Numbered from the stretch's first letter, positions 26,573-35,822 are shown. The stretch: 61,282 nucleotides of DNA from Clostridia bacterium (GCA_017437005.1 JAFSBZ010000020.1:1-61282); one strand, 5' to 3'. The notes: generated from the letters alone by a model not told the origin. Made by a program: numbers and translations.

Positions 26573-27145
26573 TTAAGAATTATATCCAAGGTCAAATGCC
26601 TTTTTGTTCATTTCAACAAATTTTGGAGCAACAGTGTTTTCAATTGCTTTAATCCACTTATCATATGAAATGTCAAACTGCTTGGCAACTTTGCCCATAA
26701 GTACAATGTTAACAGCTTTCGATGAGCCTGCCTGTTCTGCAAGGCTTAATGCGTCAAGAGCCTCAATATGAATACCTTTAGCGGTAAGCTCATCTAAAAC
26801 TTGGGCAGGATATTCAGCCGCGCCTATTATAACGGGCATAGGATCGATTTGTTGCGTGTTTACAACAATAAGTCCGTTTTTATTTAAATATTTAGCGTAG
26901 CGAGCCGCCTCTAATTTTTCAAAAGAGATTATATAGTCAGCTTCACCCTCGGTAATAATTGGGGAATAAACCTTTTCGCCAAAACGAACGTAGGTCACAA
27001 CTGAGCCACCGCGCTGACTCATACCGTGAACCTCGCTTACCTTTACATCGTATCCTTCATCAATAAGCAATCTACCAAGTAATTTTGAGGCAAGCAAGCT
27101 ACCTTGACCGCCAACACCGACAATCATAACATTTGTAGTTTTCAT
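26573..27145 (-). CDS. iorB: Indolepyruvate:ferredoxin oxidoreductase, beta subunit IorB
   Basis: Gamma-type domain subunit (190 residues) of the 2-oxoacid:acceptor oxidoreductase family. It has GVGGQGSLLASKLLG near the N-terminus and SEVHGMSQRGGSVVTYVRFG in the middle, both family signatures. With IorA it forms the enzyme converting aryl pyruvates, CoA and ferredoxin to aryl-acetyl-CoA, CO2 and reduced ferredoxin. The spacer to iorA is 15 bp. Confidence 0.93.
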   Translation of the reverse strand: MKTTNVMIVGVGGQGSLLASKLLGRLLIDEGYDVKVSEVHGMSQRGGSVVTYVRFGEKVYSPIITEGEADYIISFEKLEAARYAKYLNKNGLIVVNTQQIDPMPVIIGAAEYPAQVLDELTAKGIHIEALDALSLAEQAGSSKAVNIVLMGKVAKQFDISYDKWIKAIENTVAPKFVEMNKKAFDLGYNS

Positions 27146-27160
27146 AATTGCAAACCTCCT

Positions 27161-28888
27161 TTAATTAATAGCGTCGAATGCGCAAAGTTGTTTACATACA
27201 CCACAACCAACGCAAAGTGTATTATCAATAACAGCTTTACCGTTTTTCATACTTATGGCAGGGCAACCAAGACTCATACAACGTTTACAAGACTTACACT
27301 TGTTAGCATCAACATTAAGAGAAGGCAATGCTTTAACTGACTTAAGCAGTACACAAGGACGTCGAGAAATTATAACAGATGGCTCTGCTATGGCTAATTC
27401 TTCTTTAATTGTTGTTTCACATTCTTTTAGGTTATATGGATCAACTACGCGAACACGATTGATACCCAGTGCTTTGCATAAAGCTTCAAGATTAACCTTT
27501 GCGGCAACTTCACCTTTAATGTTATAACCTGTAGTTGGATTTTGCTGATGACCTGTCATACCTGTAATTGAATTATCAAGTATTATTACAGTAGAATTTG
27601 TAGCGTTATATGCTACATTTACAAGACTTGTCATACCCGAGTGCATAAATGTAGAATCACCAATAACTGCAACACTTTTACCTTCGGTTTCATTACCACG
27701 AGCCGCGTTAAAGCCGTGAAGACCTGAAATTGAAGCACCCATACAAAGCGTTGTATCAAGCGCATTAAGCGGCGGAACCGCACCCAATGTATAACAACCA
27801 ATATCACCGTGAACTGTAATTTTGTTTTTTGCAAGTGTATAGAACATACCACGATGTGGACAACCAGCGCACATCATTGGCGGTCTGTTAGGAACAGGGG
27901 AGTCTGCGGTAACACTGTCATTTGCTTTAATACCAAAAGCATCAGCGATGGTTTTTTGAGAGAATTCACCTAAAATTGAGAACATTTCTTTACCGGTAAC
28001 ATTAATACCAAGTGACTTAATGTGATTTTCAATAATTGGATCAAGTTCTTCAATGACATAGAGCTTTTGTACCTTGCTTGCAAAGTCTTTAATTGTATTT
28101 ACAGGCAGTGGGTTTGGCATACCAATTTTAAGTATACTTACACTATCACCAAATACTTCTTTAACATATTGATAAGAACAACCCGATGTAATAATGCCGA
28201 TTTCGTCGCTTGTTCCATACTCAACAGTATTGTAAATACAGTTTTCAGCAAGTTCTTGAAGCTTTAGTGTGCGCTCTTCAACAAAAGGATGTCTTTTAAC
28301 TGCATTACCAGGCATCATAATGTATTTTGAAGGGTTCTTTTCATAATCCTTTAATACTGCTGGTATAGCTTCTGTAGTTTCGACAATAGACTGACTATGT
28401 GCAATACGTGTACACATACGCAAAATAACAGGTGTATCGTATTTTTCAGAAAGTTCAAATGCCGATTTCGCGAAGGAGTATGCTTCCTGAGAATCGGCAG
28501 GTTCAAGCATAGGAACCTTTGATGCAATTGCATAATGGCGAGAGTCTTGCTCATTTTGTGAAGAGTGCATAGCAGGGTCATCGGCAACGCAAATAACCAT
28601 ACCGCCGTTAACGCCTGTATACGAAAGAGTAAAGAGTGGGTCAGCCGCAACATTAAGACCAACATGCTTCATGGCGCAAGCACTACGCGCACCTGCAAGT
28701 GAAGCACCAAATGCAACTTCACAAGCTACTTTTTCGTTTGGCGCCCATTCGCTATGTAAATCATCATATTTTGATAAAAATTCGGTAATTTCGGTAGAAG
28801 GTGTACCTGGGTAGCTTGAAACGACACCCAAGCCTCCGTCGTGAAGGCCGGCTGCTACTGCCTGATTACCAATAAGTAATTTTTTCAT
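27161..28888 (-). CDS. iorA: Indolepyruvate:ferredoxin oxidoreductase, alpha subunit IorA
   Basis: Catalytic subunit of 575 residues. An N-terminal pyrimidine-like domain (GVVSSYPGTPSTEITEFL) is followed by a thiamine-diphosphate domain (GDIGCYTLGAVPPL, GDSTFMHSGMTSLVNVAYN). Two C-terminal 4Fe-4S clusters follow (CKSCKRCMSLGCP and CVGCGVCKQLCAF). The enzyme acts in the cytoplasm on indolepyruvate, phenylpyruvate or hydroxyphenylpyruvate and is reversible with low-potential ferredoxin. The operon partners, two CoA ligases, make an aryl-acid pathway likely. Confidence 0.94.
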   Translation of the reverse strand: MKKLLIGNQAVAAGLHDGGLGVVSSYPGTPSTEITEFLSKYDDLHSEWAPNEKVACEVAFGASLAGARSACAMKHVGLNVAADPLFTLSYTGVNGGMVICVADDPAMHSSQNEQDSRHYAIASKVPMLEPADSQEAYSFAKSAFELSEKYDTPVILRMCTRIAHSQSIVETTEAIPAVLKDYEKNPSKYIMMPGNAVKRHPFVEERTLKLQELAENCIYNTVEYGTSDEIGIITSGCSYQYVKEVFGDSVSILKIGMPNPLPVNTIKDFASKVQKLYVIEELDPIIENHIKSLGINVTGKEMFSILGEFSQKTIADAFGIKANDSVTADSPVPNRPPMMCAGCPHRGMFYTLAKNKITVHGDIGCYTLGAVPPLNALDTTLCMGASISGLHGFNAARGNETEGKSVAVIGDSTFMHSGMTSLVNVAYNATNSTVIILDNSITGMTGHQQNPTTGYNIKGEVAAKVNLEALCKALGINRVRVVDPYNLKECETTIKEELAIAEPSVIISRRPCVLLKSVKALPSLNVDANKCKSCKRCMSLGCPAISMKNGKAVIDNTLCVGCGVCKQLCAFDAIN

Positions 28889-28907
28889 AAAGATTAGAAC
28901 CTTTCAA

Positions 28908-30545
28908 TTAAGATTTATTTTGTGAATCAACAAGTGCCTCAGCGCCATACATTTTACGAAGCTTTGGCTTCTCAATTTTACCTGTAGGATTACGTGGTAC
29001 ATCTGCAAAAATTATTTTTCTCGGACGTTTATAACGGGGAAGTGACATACAAAATTCATTTATTTCTTCCTCGGTACAGGTCATACCGTCTTTTATTTGA
29101 ATAATTGCAGTAGCAATCTCACCCAAGCGACTGTCGGGCAGACCGATTACGGCAACATCCATAATTTTTTGGTGTGCTGCTAAGAAATTTTCTATTTGAA
29201 CTGGGTAGAGGTTTTCGCCACCTGTAATAATAACGTCTTTCTTACGGTCAACAAGATAGATAAATCCGTCCTCGTCTTCCATTGCCATATCGCCTGTGTA
29301 AAGCCAGCCATCTTTCAATGTGTCAGCAGTAGCCTTTTCATCACGATAATAACAGGTCATAACACCAGGTCCTTTAAGACATAGCTCACCAACTTCACCT
29401 TGTTCTACGGTATTTCCATCAGTATCAACAATTTTTATTTCCCAACCGTATCCTGCAACACCAATAGCGCCAACCTTATGTATATTTTCAACACCAAGAT
29501 GTACAGCGCCGGGTCCTATTGATTCAGACAAACCGTAGTTTGTATCATATTGATGATTTGGGAAATACTCGAGCCAACGTTTAATGAGACTCTGAGGTAC
29601 AGGTTGTGCGCCAATGTGCATAAGTCGCCAGTTTGAAAAATCAAATTCATCAAGACAAATTTCGCCATTGTCAAGCGCGTTTAAAATATCTTGTGCCCAT
29701 GGTACAAGTAACCATACAATAGAACATTTTTCTTGACTCGCAGCACTTAATATATTACGTGCCTGTGTACCTTTAAGAATAACCGCCTTTGAGCCTGTTA
29801 TAAGGCTGCCAAACCAGTGCATTTTTGCGCCTGTATGATAAAGTGGGGGAATACATAAGAAGCAGTCGTCTTTTGTTTGACCATGATGCGCCTGTTCAAC
29901 ACGGCAAGAGTGGATAAGGCTGCGGTGTTTATGTAATATTGCTTTTGGAAAACCTGTTGTACCCGATGAAAAATAAATTGCTGCATCGTCATTTTCATCA
30001 AGTGTACATTCGGGAAAATTGGATGAACATTCACTTGTTAAGTCATTATAGTCATCTGCAAAAGCGGGACAGCCAGAACCAAAATAAATAAGATTACATT
30101 TTTTTGATATTTTATCGGCAACCGCTTCAACACGGCCAATAAACTCTGTACCAAAAATAAGCACGTCAGCCTCGGCAAGCTCTAAGCAATAATCAATTTC
30201 ATCAGATGAATACCTAAAGTTAAGCGGTACTGCTAACGCACCTGTTTTTAAAATACCAAAATAAATAGGTAACCAATCAATGCAGTTCATTAAAAGGATA
30301 GCAACCTTTTTACCTTTACCAATACCGTTTTGCGCAAGCATATTTGCGAGGCGATTTGATTTTTCATTAAATACTGACCACGATATTTCGCGACGATAAT
30401 AATCAACACGGGGTGTTGGTTCAACCAAGTCAAACTCATGCCAAGTGCGACGGCGTGTTTCGGGTTGATCTGGGTTAATTTCTACAAGTGCGATGTCATT
30501 TGAGTATTTACGCGCATTGTCTTCAAGTAAATGTACAATAGTCAT
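28908..30545 (-). CDS. AMP-dependent acyl-CoA synthetase
   Basis: Acyl-adenylate/thioester-forming enzyme of 545 residues: P-loop-like YFSSGTTGFPKAILHKHRS, the A5 motif TNYGLSESIGPGAV, A7 GWLYTGDMAMEDEDG, A8 DRKKDVIITGGENLYPVQIE and the catalytic Lys in PRNPTGKIEKPKLRK. It is the first gene of the five-gene operon. It resembles medium/long-chain or aryl-acid CoA ligases; the substrate is not assignable. Having a second CoA ligase besides PaaK in one operon suggests two acid substrates or two roles. Confidence 0.9.
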   Translation of the reverse strand: MTIVHLLEDNARKYSNDIALVEINPDQPETRRRTWHEFDLVEPTPRVDYYRREISWSVFNEKSNRLANMLAQNGIGKGKKVAILLMNCIDWLPIYFGILKTGALAVPLNFRYSSDEIDYCLELAEADVLIFGTEFIGRVEAVADKISKKCNLIYFGSGCPAFADDYNDLTSECSSNFPECTLDENDDAAIYFSSGTTGFPKAILHKHRSLIHSCRVEQAHHGQTKDDCFLCIPPLYHTGAKMHWFGSLITGSKAVILKGTQARNILSAASQEKCSIVWLLVPWAQDILNALDNGEICLDEFDFSNWRLMHIGAQPVPQSLIKRWLEYFPNHQYDTNYGLSESIGPGAVHLGVENIHKVGAIGVAGYGWEIKIVDTDGNTVEQGEVGELCLKGPGVMTCYYRDEKATADTLKDGWLYTGDMAMEDEDGFIYLVDRKKDVIITGGENLYPVQIENFLAAHQKIMDVAVIGLPDSRLGEIATAIIQIKDGMTCTEEEINEFCMSLPRYKRPRKIIFADVPRNPTGKIEKPKLRKMYGAEALVDSQNKS

Positions 30546-30581
30546 AATTTAAATGCCATTCCTTCTATAAAATATAAATGC

Positions 30582-30610
30582 ATTTTAACACTTTAAAGTG
30601 ATAATGTCAA
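30582..30610 (-). promoter_or_regulatory. Promoter and operator of the acyl-CoA synthetase-ior-paaK operon
   Basis: Minus-strand TTGACA (30605-30610) and TAAAAT (30582-30587) with a 17-bp spacer. The spacer contains the perfect 12-bp palindrome CACTTTAAAGTG (30589-30600), ideally placed for a repressor. The same core recurs in the divergent promoter at 30781. Confidence 0.75.
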
Positions 30611-30780
30611 CAAAAACATATGATAAAAAAGGAAAATTAACAAGTCGCAAAAAAGAAAATTTAATAAGTAGAAAAATATCATATATATATATAACGTTTT
30701 TATTCGCAAGTTGCGACCATTCCAATAAATACTCATTTAAATAAGAAAAGTTGATATAAATTAAATTTACCATTTTCCTA
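30611..30780. other. AT-rich spacer between divergent promoters
   Basis: The 170 bases between the two promoters carry no gene. There is a run of TA repeats around 30680-30693 and the core sequence CAAGTCGC / CAAGTTGCGA (30641 and 30707), which might be further binding sites. Nothing else was recognised. Confidence 0.5.
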
Positions 30781-30818
30781 TTGACAAACACGCTTTAAAG
30801 TGTTAAAGTATTAAAGCG
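30781..30818 (+). promoter_or_regulatory. Promoter and operator of the sodium/solute symporter gene
   Basis: TTGACA (30781-30786) and TAAAGT (30804-30809) with 17-bp spacing. The spacer contains CGCTTTAAAGTG (30791-30802), matching the operator of the divergent operon in 11 of 12 bases. A larger inverted repeat with 8-bp arms CGCTTTAA...TTAAAGCG spans 30791-30818, so a second half-site covers the start region. Confidence 0.7.
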
Positions 30819-30853
30819 TTAAAGTTTAGTGGTGAATATGGAGGTAAATTATT

Positions 30854-32404
30854 ATGACAAACGCTCAACTTTATACTATAATAGCACTTTGTTTGTATGC
30901 CGTAGCAATGGCTCTTATTGGGTGCATAAGTTACGGTAAATCAAAAACATTAGACGGATTTCTCATTGGCGGTAGAAATATCGGCGCATGGGTAACAGCA
31001 TTTGCTTATGGTACTACATATTTTTCTGCCGTAGTATTTGTTGGTTACGCAGGTCAACACGGATGGAATATTGGCATTGGCGCTATATGGATTGGTATTG
31101 GTAATGCCGTTTTAGGTTGTCTGCTTTCTTGGATTTTATTTGCAAACAAAACTCGAAAAATGACAAAAATGTTGCAAGCAAAAACAATGCCCGAGTTTTT
31201 TGAGAAGAGGTATTCCTCAAAAGGTATGAAAATACTTGCAGCAGTAATTATATTTGTATTCTTGGTACCTTATTCAGCAGCAGTTTATAAGGGCTTGGGT
31301 TCATTGTTCGGTGCAGTATTCCCAGGTGTTGAAACTTGGGTTTGGATGCTTATAATTGCGTGCCTTACCGCAGTTTATCTTGTTGCAGGTGGTTATATCG
31401 CTACAGCATATACCGATCTTGTTCAAGGAATAATTATGATTGTTGGTGTAGTTTGTCTTATTTGTTCGGTTTTAGGTCACGATAATGTTGGAGGTTTTAC
31501 GGGTCTAATTAATAATCTTGCTGAATACCAGGCTGAAAATAGTGAGAAACTTGTTAAATCGGGCATAGAGCTAACGAATATTTTTGGTGGCTCATCATTC
31601 AAATTCCTTTGCTTTAATATTATGCTTACAAGCTTTGGCACATGGGGACTACCGCAAATGATTGGTAAATTCTATGCAATCAAAGATACTGCCGCTATAA
31701 AACGCGGTACAATTATTTCAACAATATTTTGTTTGATAATTGGTTGCGGTGCGTATCTTATAGGTAGTGCATCAAGACTTATTCTTGATGGTCAATTACC
31801 CGATGGTGGTGTTGACTCAATCATCCCATCGGTTCTTATGGAGGTTTTGGGCGGAGGAACACTTGGTATTATTCTTTTAGCAATCATAATGATTCTTTTG
31901 CTTTCGGCGTCTATGTCAACACTTGAAGCCGTTGTTCTTACATCTGCATCGGCAGTAGCTGTTGATCTTATTCCCGCCATTAGAAAGAAAGAAACAAAAC
32001 CTGAAAAACAAATGCTACTTACAAGAATACTTTGTCTTGTGTTTGTTGCTTGTTCATTTATATTTGCAACACAAAACATTCCGATTATTGTCAGTCTTAT
32101 GTCTTTCTCGTGGGGTCTTGTATCCGGTTGTTTTATTGGACCGTACATTTGGGGACTTTTCTCAAAAAGAATTACAAAGGCAGGCGCATACGCGGGTATT
32201 TTATCCGGTTTGCTTACTGTTGGCGGAGCAACATTAGTAATTACACTTACTTCTAATTTTGCTAATGCAGCAAAGCATTCACCCGAAATGGGCGTTGCTG
32301 CCATGGCTGTTTCTATGATAGTTGTGCCGATTGTTAGTTTGATTACAAAAAATAAAGATAAAGACCGTGTTGAAGAAATTTTCACTTGCTATAACGAAGC
32401 CTAA
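30854..32404 (+). CDS. Sodium:solute symporter (SSS family)
   Basis: Integral membrane protein of 516 residues with about 13 hydrophobic spans. The N-terminus, with DGFLIGGRNIGAWVTAFAYGTTYFSA, is the classic SSS family start, and later text (FGTWGLPQMIGKFYAIKD, LILLSASMSTLEAVVLT-like) agrees. It couples Na+ entry to uptake of an organic solute such as a carboxylate, amino acid or vitamin. The GGAGG site is 9 bases upstream of the ATG. It is divergent from and apparently co-regulated with the aryl-acid operon, so it may import that operon's acid substrate. Confidence 0.92.
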   Translation: MTNAQLYTIIALCLYAVAMALIGCISYGKSKTLDGFLIGGRNIGAWVTAFAYGTTYFSAVVFVGYAGQHGWNIGIGAIWIGIGNAVLGCLLSWILFANKTRKMTKMLQAKTMPEFFEKRYSSKGMKILAAVIIFVFLVPYSAAVYKGLGSLFGAVFPGVETWVWMLIIACLTAVYLVAGGYIATAYTDLVQGIIMIVGVVCLICSVLGHDNVGGFTGLINNLAEYQAENSEKLVKSGIELTNIFGGSSFKFLCFNIMLTSFGTWGLPQMIGKFYAIKDTAAIKRGTIISTIFCLIIGCGAYLIGSASRLILDGQLPDGGVDSIIPSVLMEVLGGGTLGIILLAIIMILLLSASMSTLEAVVLTSASAVAVDLIPAIRKKETKPEKQMLLTRILCLVFVACSFIFATQNIPIIVSLMSFSWGLVSGCFIGPYIWGLFSKRITKAGAYAGILSGLLTVGGATLVITLTSNFANAAKHSPEMGVAAMAVSMIVVPIVSLITKNKDKDRVEEIFTCYNEA

Positions 32405-32415
32405 TTTTTTAAAGG

Positions 32416-32456
32416 AAAGAACGGGGTAATTATTGCAATTATTCCGTTCTTTTTTA
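32416..32456 (+). terminator. Terminator of the symporter gene
   Basis: Stem of about 16 bp including G-T pairs (32416-32431 with 32437-32452) followed by a T-run, directly after the symporter stop. Confidence 0.85.
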
Positions 32457-32540
32457 AATGAAATAATATTAAATGTACACGTTTTTTTATTTAATAATAT
32501 AAAATTGACTAAAATTTGTTTTATTATCTTGTTTTTTTAC

Positions 32541-32569
32541 TTGCAAAATGAATAATTGTGTGTTATAAT
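32541..32569 (+). promoter_or_regulatory. Promoter of the cohesin/dockerin protein gene
   Basis: TTGCAA (32541-32546) and TATAAT (32564-32569), 17-bp spacer, 33 bases before the chosen ATG. This also shows that an upstream in-frame ATG at 32558 lies inside the promoter and is not the start. Confidence 0.7.
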
Positions 32570-32602
32570 CAAATAAAATTTTTAAATAAAGGAGATTTAA
32601 AA

Positions 32603-35600
32603 ATGAAAAAATTACTCGCACTTTGTTTAACAGCAGTAATTATTCTCGCTATGATGCCAATAATCGGCGTATCCGCTGCAGAGAATTTAGTTCTTGCTGT
32701 TAACGATGTTACTGCTGACCCCGGTCAAGAGGTTACTGTAACATTATCAATCGAAGAAAACCCCGGCGTTACCTTTGTACAAGCCAAAATTGGTTATATG
32801 ACAGAGGCTTTTGAAGTTGTTTCTATTGAAACATTAACCTTAGCCGGCAAACCAACATCCAACGGACCTTTAACTGCTAATCCGCTTTCGATTACTTGGA
32901 CTGATTCTTTAGCAGATACCACCGAAGTTGGTGCTCTTGCTAACATCACTTTCAGAGTAAAAGAAGACGTTGCTCCTGGTAAATATGTTCTTACCGTAAG
33001 AGGTGTTGAAGATAACATATTTAACGTTGCTTTTGATGCTGTTCCATTTACCACAACTAACGGTTCGATTACCGTTAATTGTCTCCACAAAGAAACAACA
33101 ACACATTCTGCAGTTGAATCAACCTGTATTGAAGCAGGTAACGAAGAATATGTAACTTGTAACGTTTGTGGTGAAGTTGTTGAGGGCTCTGACGCTAAGT
33201 TACCACTTGCAGATCACACATGGGTAGAAGTAGTTGAGGACAAATATCTTAATACTGAAGCTACTTGTACAGATAAGTCTACATACTTCAAGAGTTGTTC
33301 TGTATGCGGCATTGCTTCAGACGTAGCTTTTGAAACAGGCGATCTTCTTGAGCACACATGGGCAGAAGTTGTTGATGATAAATATCTCGTATCTGCTGCA
33401 ACTTGTACTTCAAAGGCAGTTTATAACAAGAGCTGTTCTGTATGTGGTGTAGCTACTGACGAACCATTTGAAGCAGGCGAAGTTCTCCCTCATGCTTGGG
33501 CAGAAGTTGTTGCTGATGACTACTTTGCAACCGAGGCAACATGTATTGCAAAGGCTACATACTTCAAGAGCTGTCCTGATTGCGGAGCAGTAAGCGATGA
33601 TACATTTGAAGTTGGTGAATTTGCTGATCACAGCTATGGTGATTGGTTTGTAGCTGTTAAACCAACCTTTACAAGTACTGGTGTAAGCGAAAAGGTTTGC
33701 TCAGTTTGTGATGACACTGTTTCTGAAGAAATTCCTGTAAGAATCCCTGCTGAATTTAGCGTAAGCGTAAGCGATAGCAGAGTTGCTCCTGGCGGCGAAA
33801 TCGACGTTGTTGTATCACTTGACAGCAACCCAGGTATCACAGGTGCATCACTTTGGCTTGACTACGATTCAACAATGTTTGAAATCGTTGAGTTTGTAGA
33901 TGCAGCTCTTGACGGTAGAAGCGTTGAATGCAGCGAAACAGATAATGATCCTGCTATTATTAGATGGATTGGTTATGATGACAGTATTGCTACAGGTACT
34001 CTTGTTACAATTACTTTTAGGGTTAAAGACGATGCTGTTGATGGTGTTTATGACATTACACTTTCAACCAATCAGGATGAAGTATTTGATAAAGACTTTG
34101 ACGATGTAGCTTATAATCTTACAAATAGCTCAATAAAAGTTTCTACACGTTGTCCTGACGATGAACACGTATGGAAGCAGGAAGTTGCTGATGAGTATCT
34201 TGCAACAGTTGCTACATGTTCTTTGAAAGCAACTTACTATCTAAGCTGTTCAGAATGTGATGCAATCGCTGATGCAACATTCGAAGCTGGCGAATTTGAT
34301 GCTAATAATCACGTTGGCACAACAACTACACATCCTGCAGTTGAATCAACCTGTACAGTAGCAGGTAACGAAGAATATGTAACTTGTGATGATTGCGGTG
34401 CAGTTGTTGCTGGTTCAGATGCTGATTTACCACTTGTTGATCACGTATACATTGAAGTAGTTGCTGATGAATATCTTGCAGCAGAAGCTACTTGTACTTC
34501 AGTTGCTACTTATTTTGTAAGCTGTTCAGAATGCGGTGAAGCAGGCGACGATACATTCGAAGTTGGCGAAGTTCTTGAACATACATGGGCAGATGTAGTT
34601 GCTGATGAATATCTTATTTCTGAAGCAAACTGTATCGATAGAGCAGTATACTATAAGAGCTGTTCACTTTGCGGTGAAACAAATCTTAAGGCTGCATTTG
34701 TAGATGGTAACCCAATTCCTGACGTACACGTTGGTACAACAACAATACATGCTGCAGTTGAATCTACTTGTATAGAAGCAGGTAACGAAGAATATGTAAC
34801 TTGTGATGATTGCGGTGCAGTTATCGAAGGTTCAGATGCTAAGTTACCACTCGCTGAGCATACATGGGCAGAAGTTGCTGATGAAAAATATCTTGTAACT
34901 GAAGCTACTTGTGTATCAAATGCAGTTTACAACAAGAGCTGTTCAGTTTGCGGCGAAGCAAGCGAAGAAACATTTGAAATTGGCGAGGCTGCTGGTCATG
35001 CTTGGGTAGAGGTTGTAGCTGATGAATATCTTGTAAGTGAAGCAACATGTACTGCAAAGGCTACATATTATAAGAGCTGTTCACTTTGTGACGCTGTAAG
35101 CGAAGAAACATTTGAAGCTGGCGAGCTTGCTGCACATACATATGATTCTGATGATGATTATACTTGTAACGCATGTACATTTACTCGCGCTCCTCAAGCT
35201 CCTGTAATTGAAAGCTCAACAACAGTTTCTATTACACTTGTTGCTACAGAAGGTTATGAGTATAGTATCGATGGTATCAACTGGCAGAGCAGCAATGTAT
35301 TTGAAAATCTTGCTCCTCAGGTTGAGTATACATTATATCAGCGTATAGCAGCTACCGAAACACACGATGCAAGTGATAAGAGCGAAGCTTTAGTTACTGA
35401 AACAACTGTATTGCTTGGTGATGTTAATGCCGACGGTGTTGTTAACGGTAAAGATACAGTTATTCTTGCTCAGTATGTAAACGGCTGGGATGTAGAAGTT
35501 CTTAACGTTGCTTGTGATATCGATGGTGACGGTGTTATTAATGGTAAAGATCAGACTCTCTTGGTTCGTCATCTTAACGGCTGGGATGTAGAATATTTCA

Positions 35601-35605
35601 AATAA
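32603..35605 (+). CDS. Secreted cohesin- and dockerin-containing repeat protein
   Basis: A 1000-residue exported protein. Start ATG 32603 has AAAGGAG seven bases upstream and gives a clear signal peptide (MKKLLALCLTAVIILAMMPI..VSA, about 1-25). Cohesin-like domains lie at about 28-159 and 381-513; each has the ADPGQEVTVTLSIEENPGV or APGGEIDVVVSLDSNPGI entry strand and an ITFRVK(E/D)D strand near the end. Between and after them are CxxC repeats of two kinds (see the repeat entry). A type I dockerin closes the protein at about 937-1000, with calcium loops DVNADGVVNGKD and DIDGDGVINGKD. Carrying both cohesin and dockerin suits an adaptor scaffoldin of a cell-bound glycan-degrading complex, but no catalytic domain is present. 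Confidence 0.85.
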   Translation: MKKLLALCLTAVIILAMMPIIGVSAAENLVLAVNDVTADPGQEVTVTLSIEENPGVTFVQAKIGYMTEAFEVVSIETLTLAGKPTSNGPLTANPLSITWTDSLADTTEVGALANITFRVKEDVAPGKYVLTVRGVEDNIFNVAFDAVPFTTTNGSITVNCLHKETTTHSAVESTCIEAGNEEYVTCNVCGEVVEGSDAKLPLADHTWVEVVEDKYLNTEATCTDKSTYFKSCSVCGIASDVAFETGDLLEHTWAEVVDDKYLVSAATCTSKAVYNKSCSVCGVATDEPFEAGEVLPHAWAEVVADDYFATEATCIAKATYFKSCPDCGAVSDDTFEVGEFADHSYGDWFVAVKPTFTSTGVSEKVCSVCDDTVSEEIPVRIPAEFSVSVSDSRVAPGGEIDVVVSLDSNPGITGASLWLDYDSTMFEIVEFVDAALDGRSVECSETDNDPAIIRWIGYDDSIATGTLVTITFRVKDDAVDGVYDITLSTNQDEVFDKDFDDVAYNLTNSSIKVSTRCPDDEHVWKQEVADEYLATVATCSLKATYYLSCSECDAIADATFEAGEFDANNHVGTTTTHPAVESTCTVAGNEEYVTCDDCGAVVAGSDADLPLVDHVYIEVVADEYLAAEATCTSVATYFVSCSECGEAGDDTFEVGEVLEHTWADVVADEYLISEANCIDRAVYYKSCSLCGETNLKAAFVDGNPIPDVHVGTTTIHAAVESTCIEAGNEEYVTCDDCGAVIEGSDAKLPLAEHTWAEVADEKYLVTEATCVSNAVYNKSCSVCGEASEETFEIGEAAGHAWVEVVADEYLVSEATCTAKATYYKSCSLCDAVSEETFEAGELAAHTYDSDDDYTCNACTFTRAPQAPVIESSTTVSITLVATEGYEYSIDGINWQSSNVFENLAPQVEYTLYQRIAATETHDASDKSEALVTETTVLLGDVNADGVVNGKDTVILAQYVNGWDVEVLNVACDIDGDGVINGKDQTLLVRHLNGWDVEYFK
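33084..35140 (+). repeat. CxxC repeat array inside the cohesin/dockerin gene
   Basis: Eight copies of a roughly 46-residue (138-bp) unit begin with H(T/A)WxEVV and contain ATC, then SCSxCG; starts include 33215, 33353, 33491, 34442, 34580, 34859 and 34997. Three copies of a second unit (TTTHxAVESTC, AGNEEYVTC, CG) start near 33090, 34311 and 34728. Similar His/Cys-rich repeats occur in surface proteins of gut Clostridia. The DNA copies are near-identical in places, so length variation by recombination is likely. Confidence 0.8.
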
Positions 35606-35639
35606 TCTTTACATCATTATTAATAATTAATTAAAAATT

Positions 35640-35684
35640 ACGCATATGGGGTATTGTTAAACAAATATTCCATATGCGTTTTTA
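35640..35684 (+). terminator. Terminator of the cohesin/dockerin gene
   Basis: Perfect 10-bp outer stem (35640-35649 with 35670-35679) with further inner pairing and a TTTTTAT tail. Confidence 0.88.
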
Positions 35685-35777
35685 TATGTCCAAACATAGT
35701 AATTAGACTCTTTGTTAATAGTTGGTGTAAACAGTTAAAATGAAAAAATAATATATATTTATAAAAACAAGTAAAAA

Positions 35778-35822
35778 AATAAGCATTCTTGATGTTCATT
35801 TAAAACATCGAGAATGCTTATT
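35778..35822 (-). terminator. Terminator of the ABC ATPase/permease gene
   Basis: Stem of 19 bp with one G-T pair (35778-35796 with 35804-35822), followed on the minus strand by a long U-run, just past the stop at 35834. The stretch between this and 35684 is AT-rich with nothing recognised. Confidence 0.88.

Noticed and set aside
32603-35605. CxxC repeats read as rubredoxin or cytochrome sites
   Set aside because: No CxxCH haem motif and no rubredoxin pair; copies fit the His/Cys surface repeat pattern seen in gut Clostridia.
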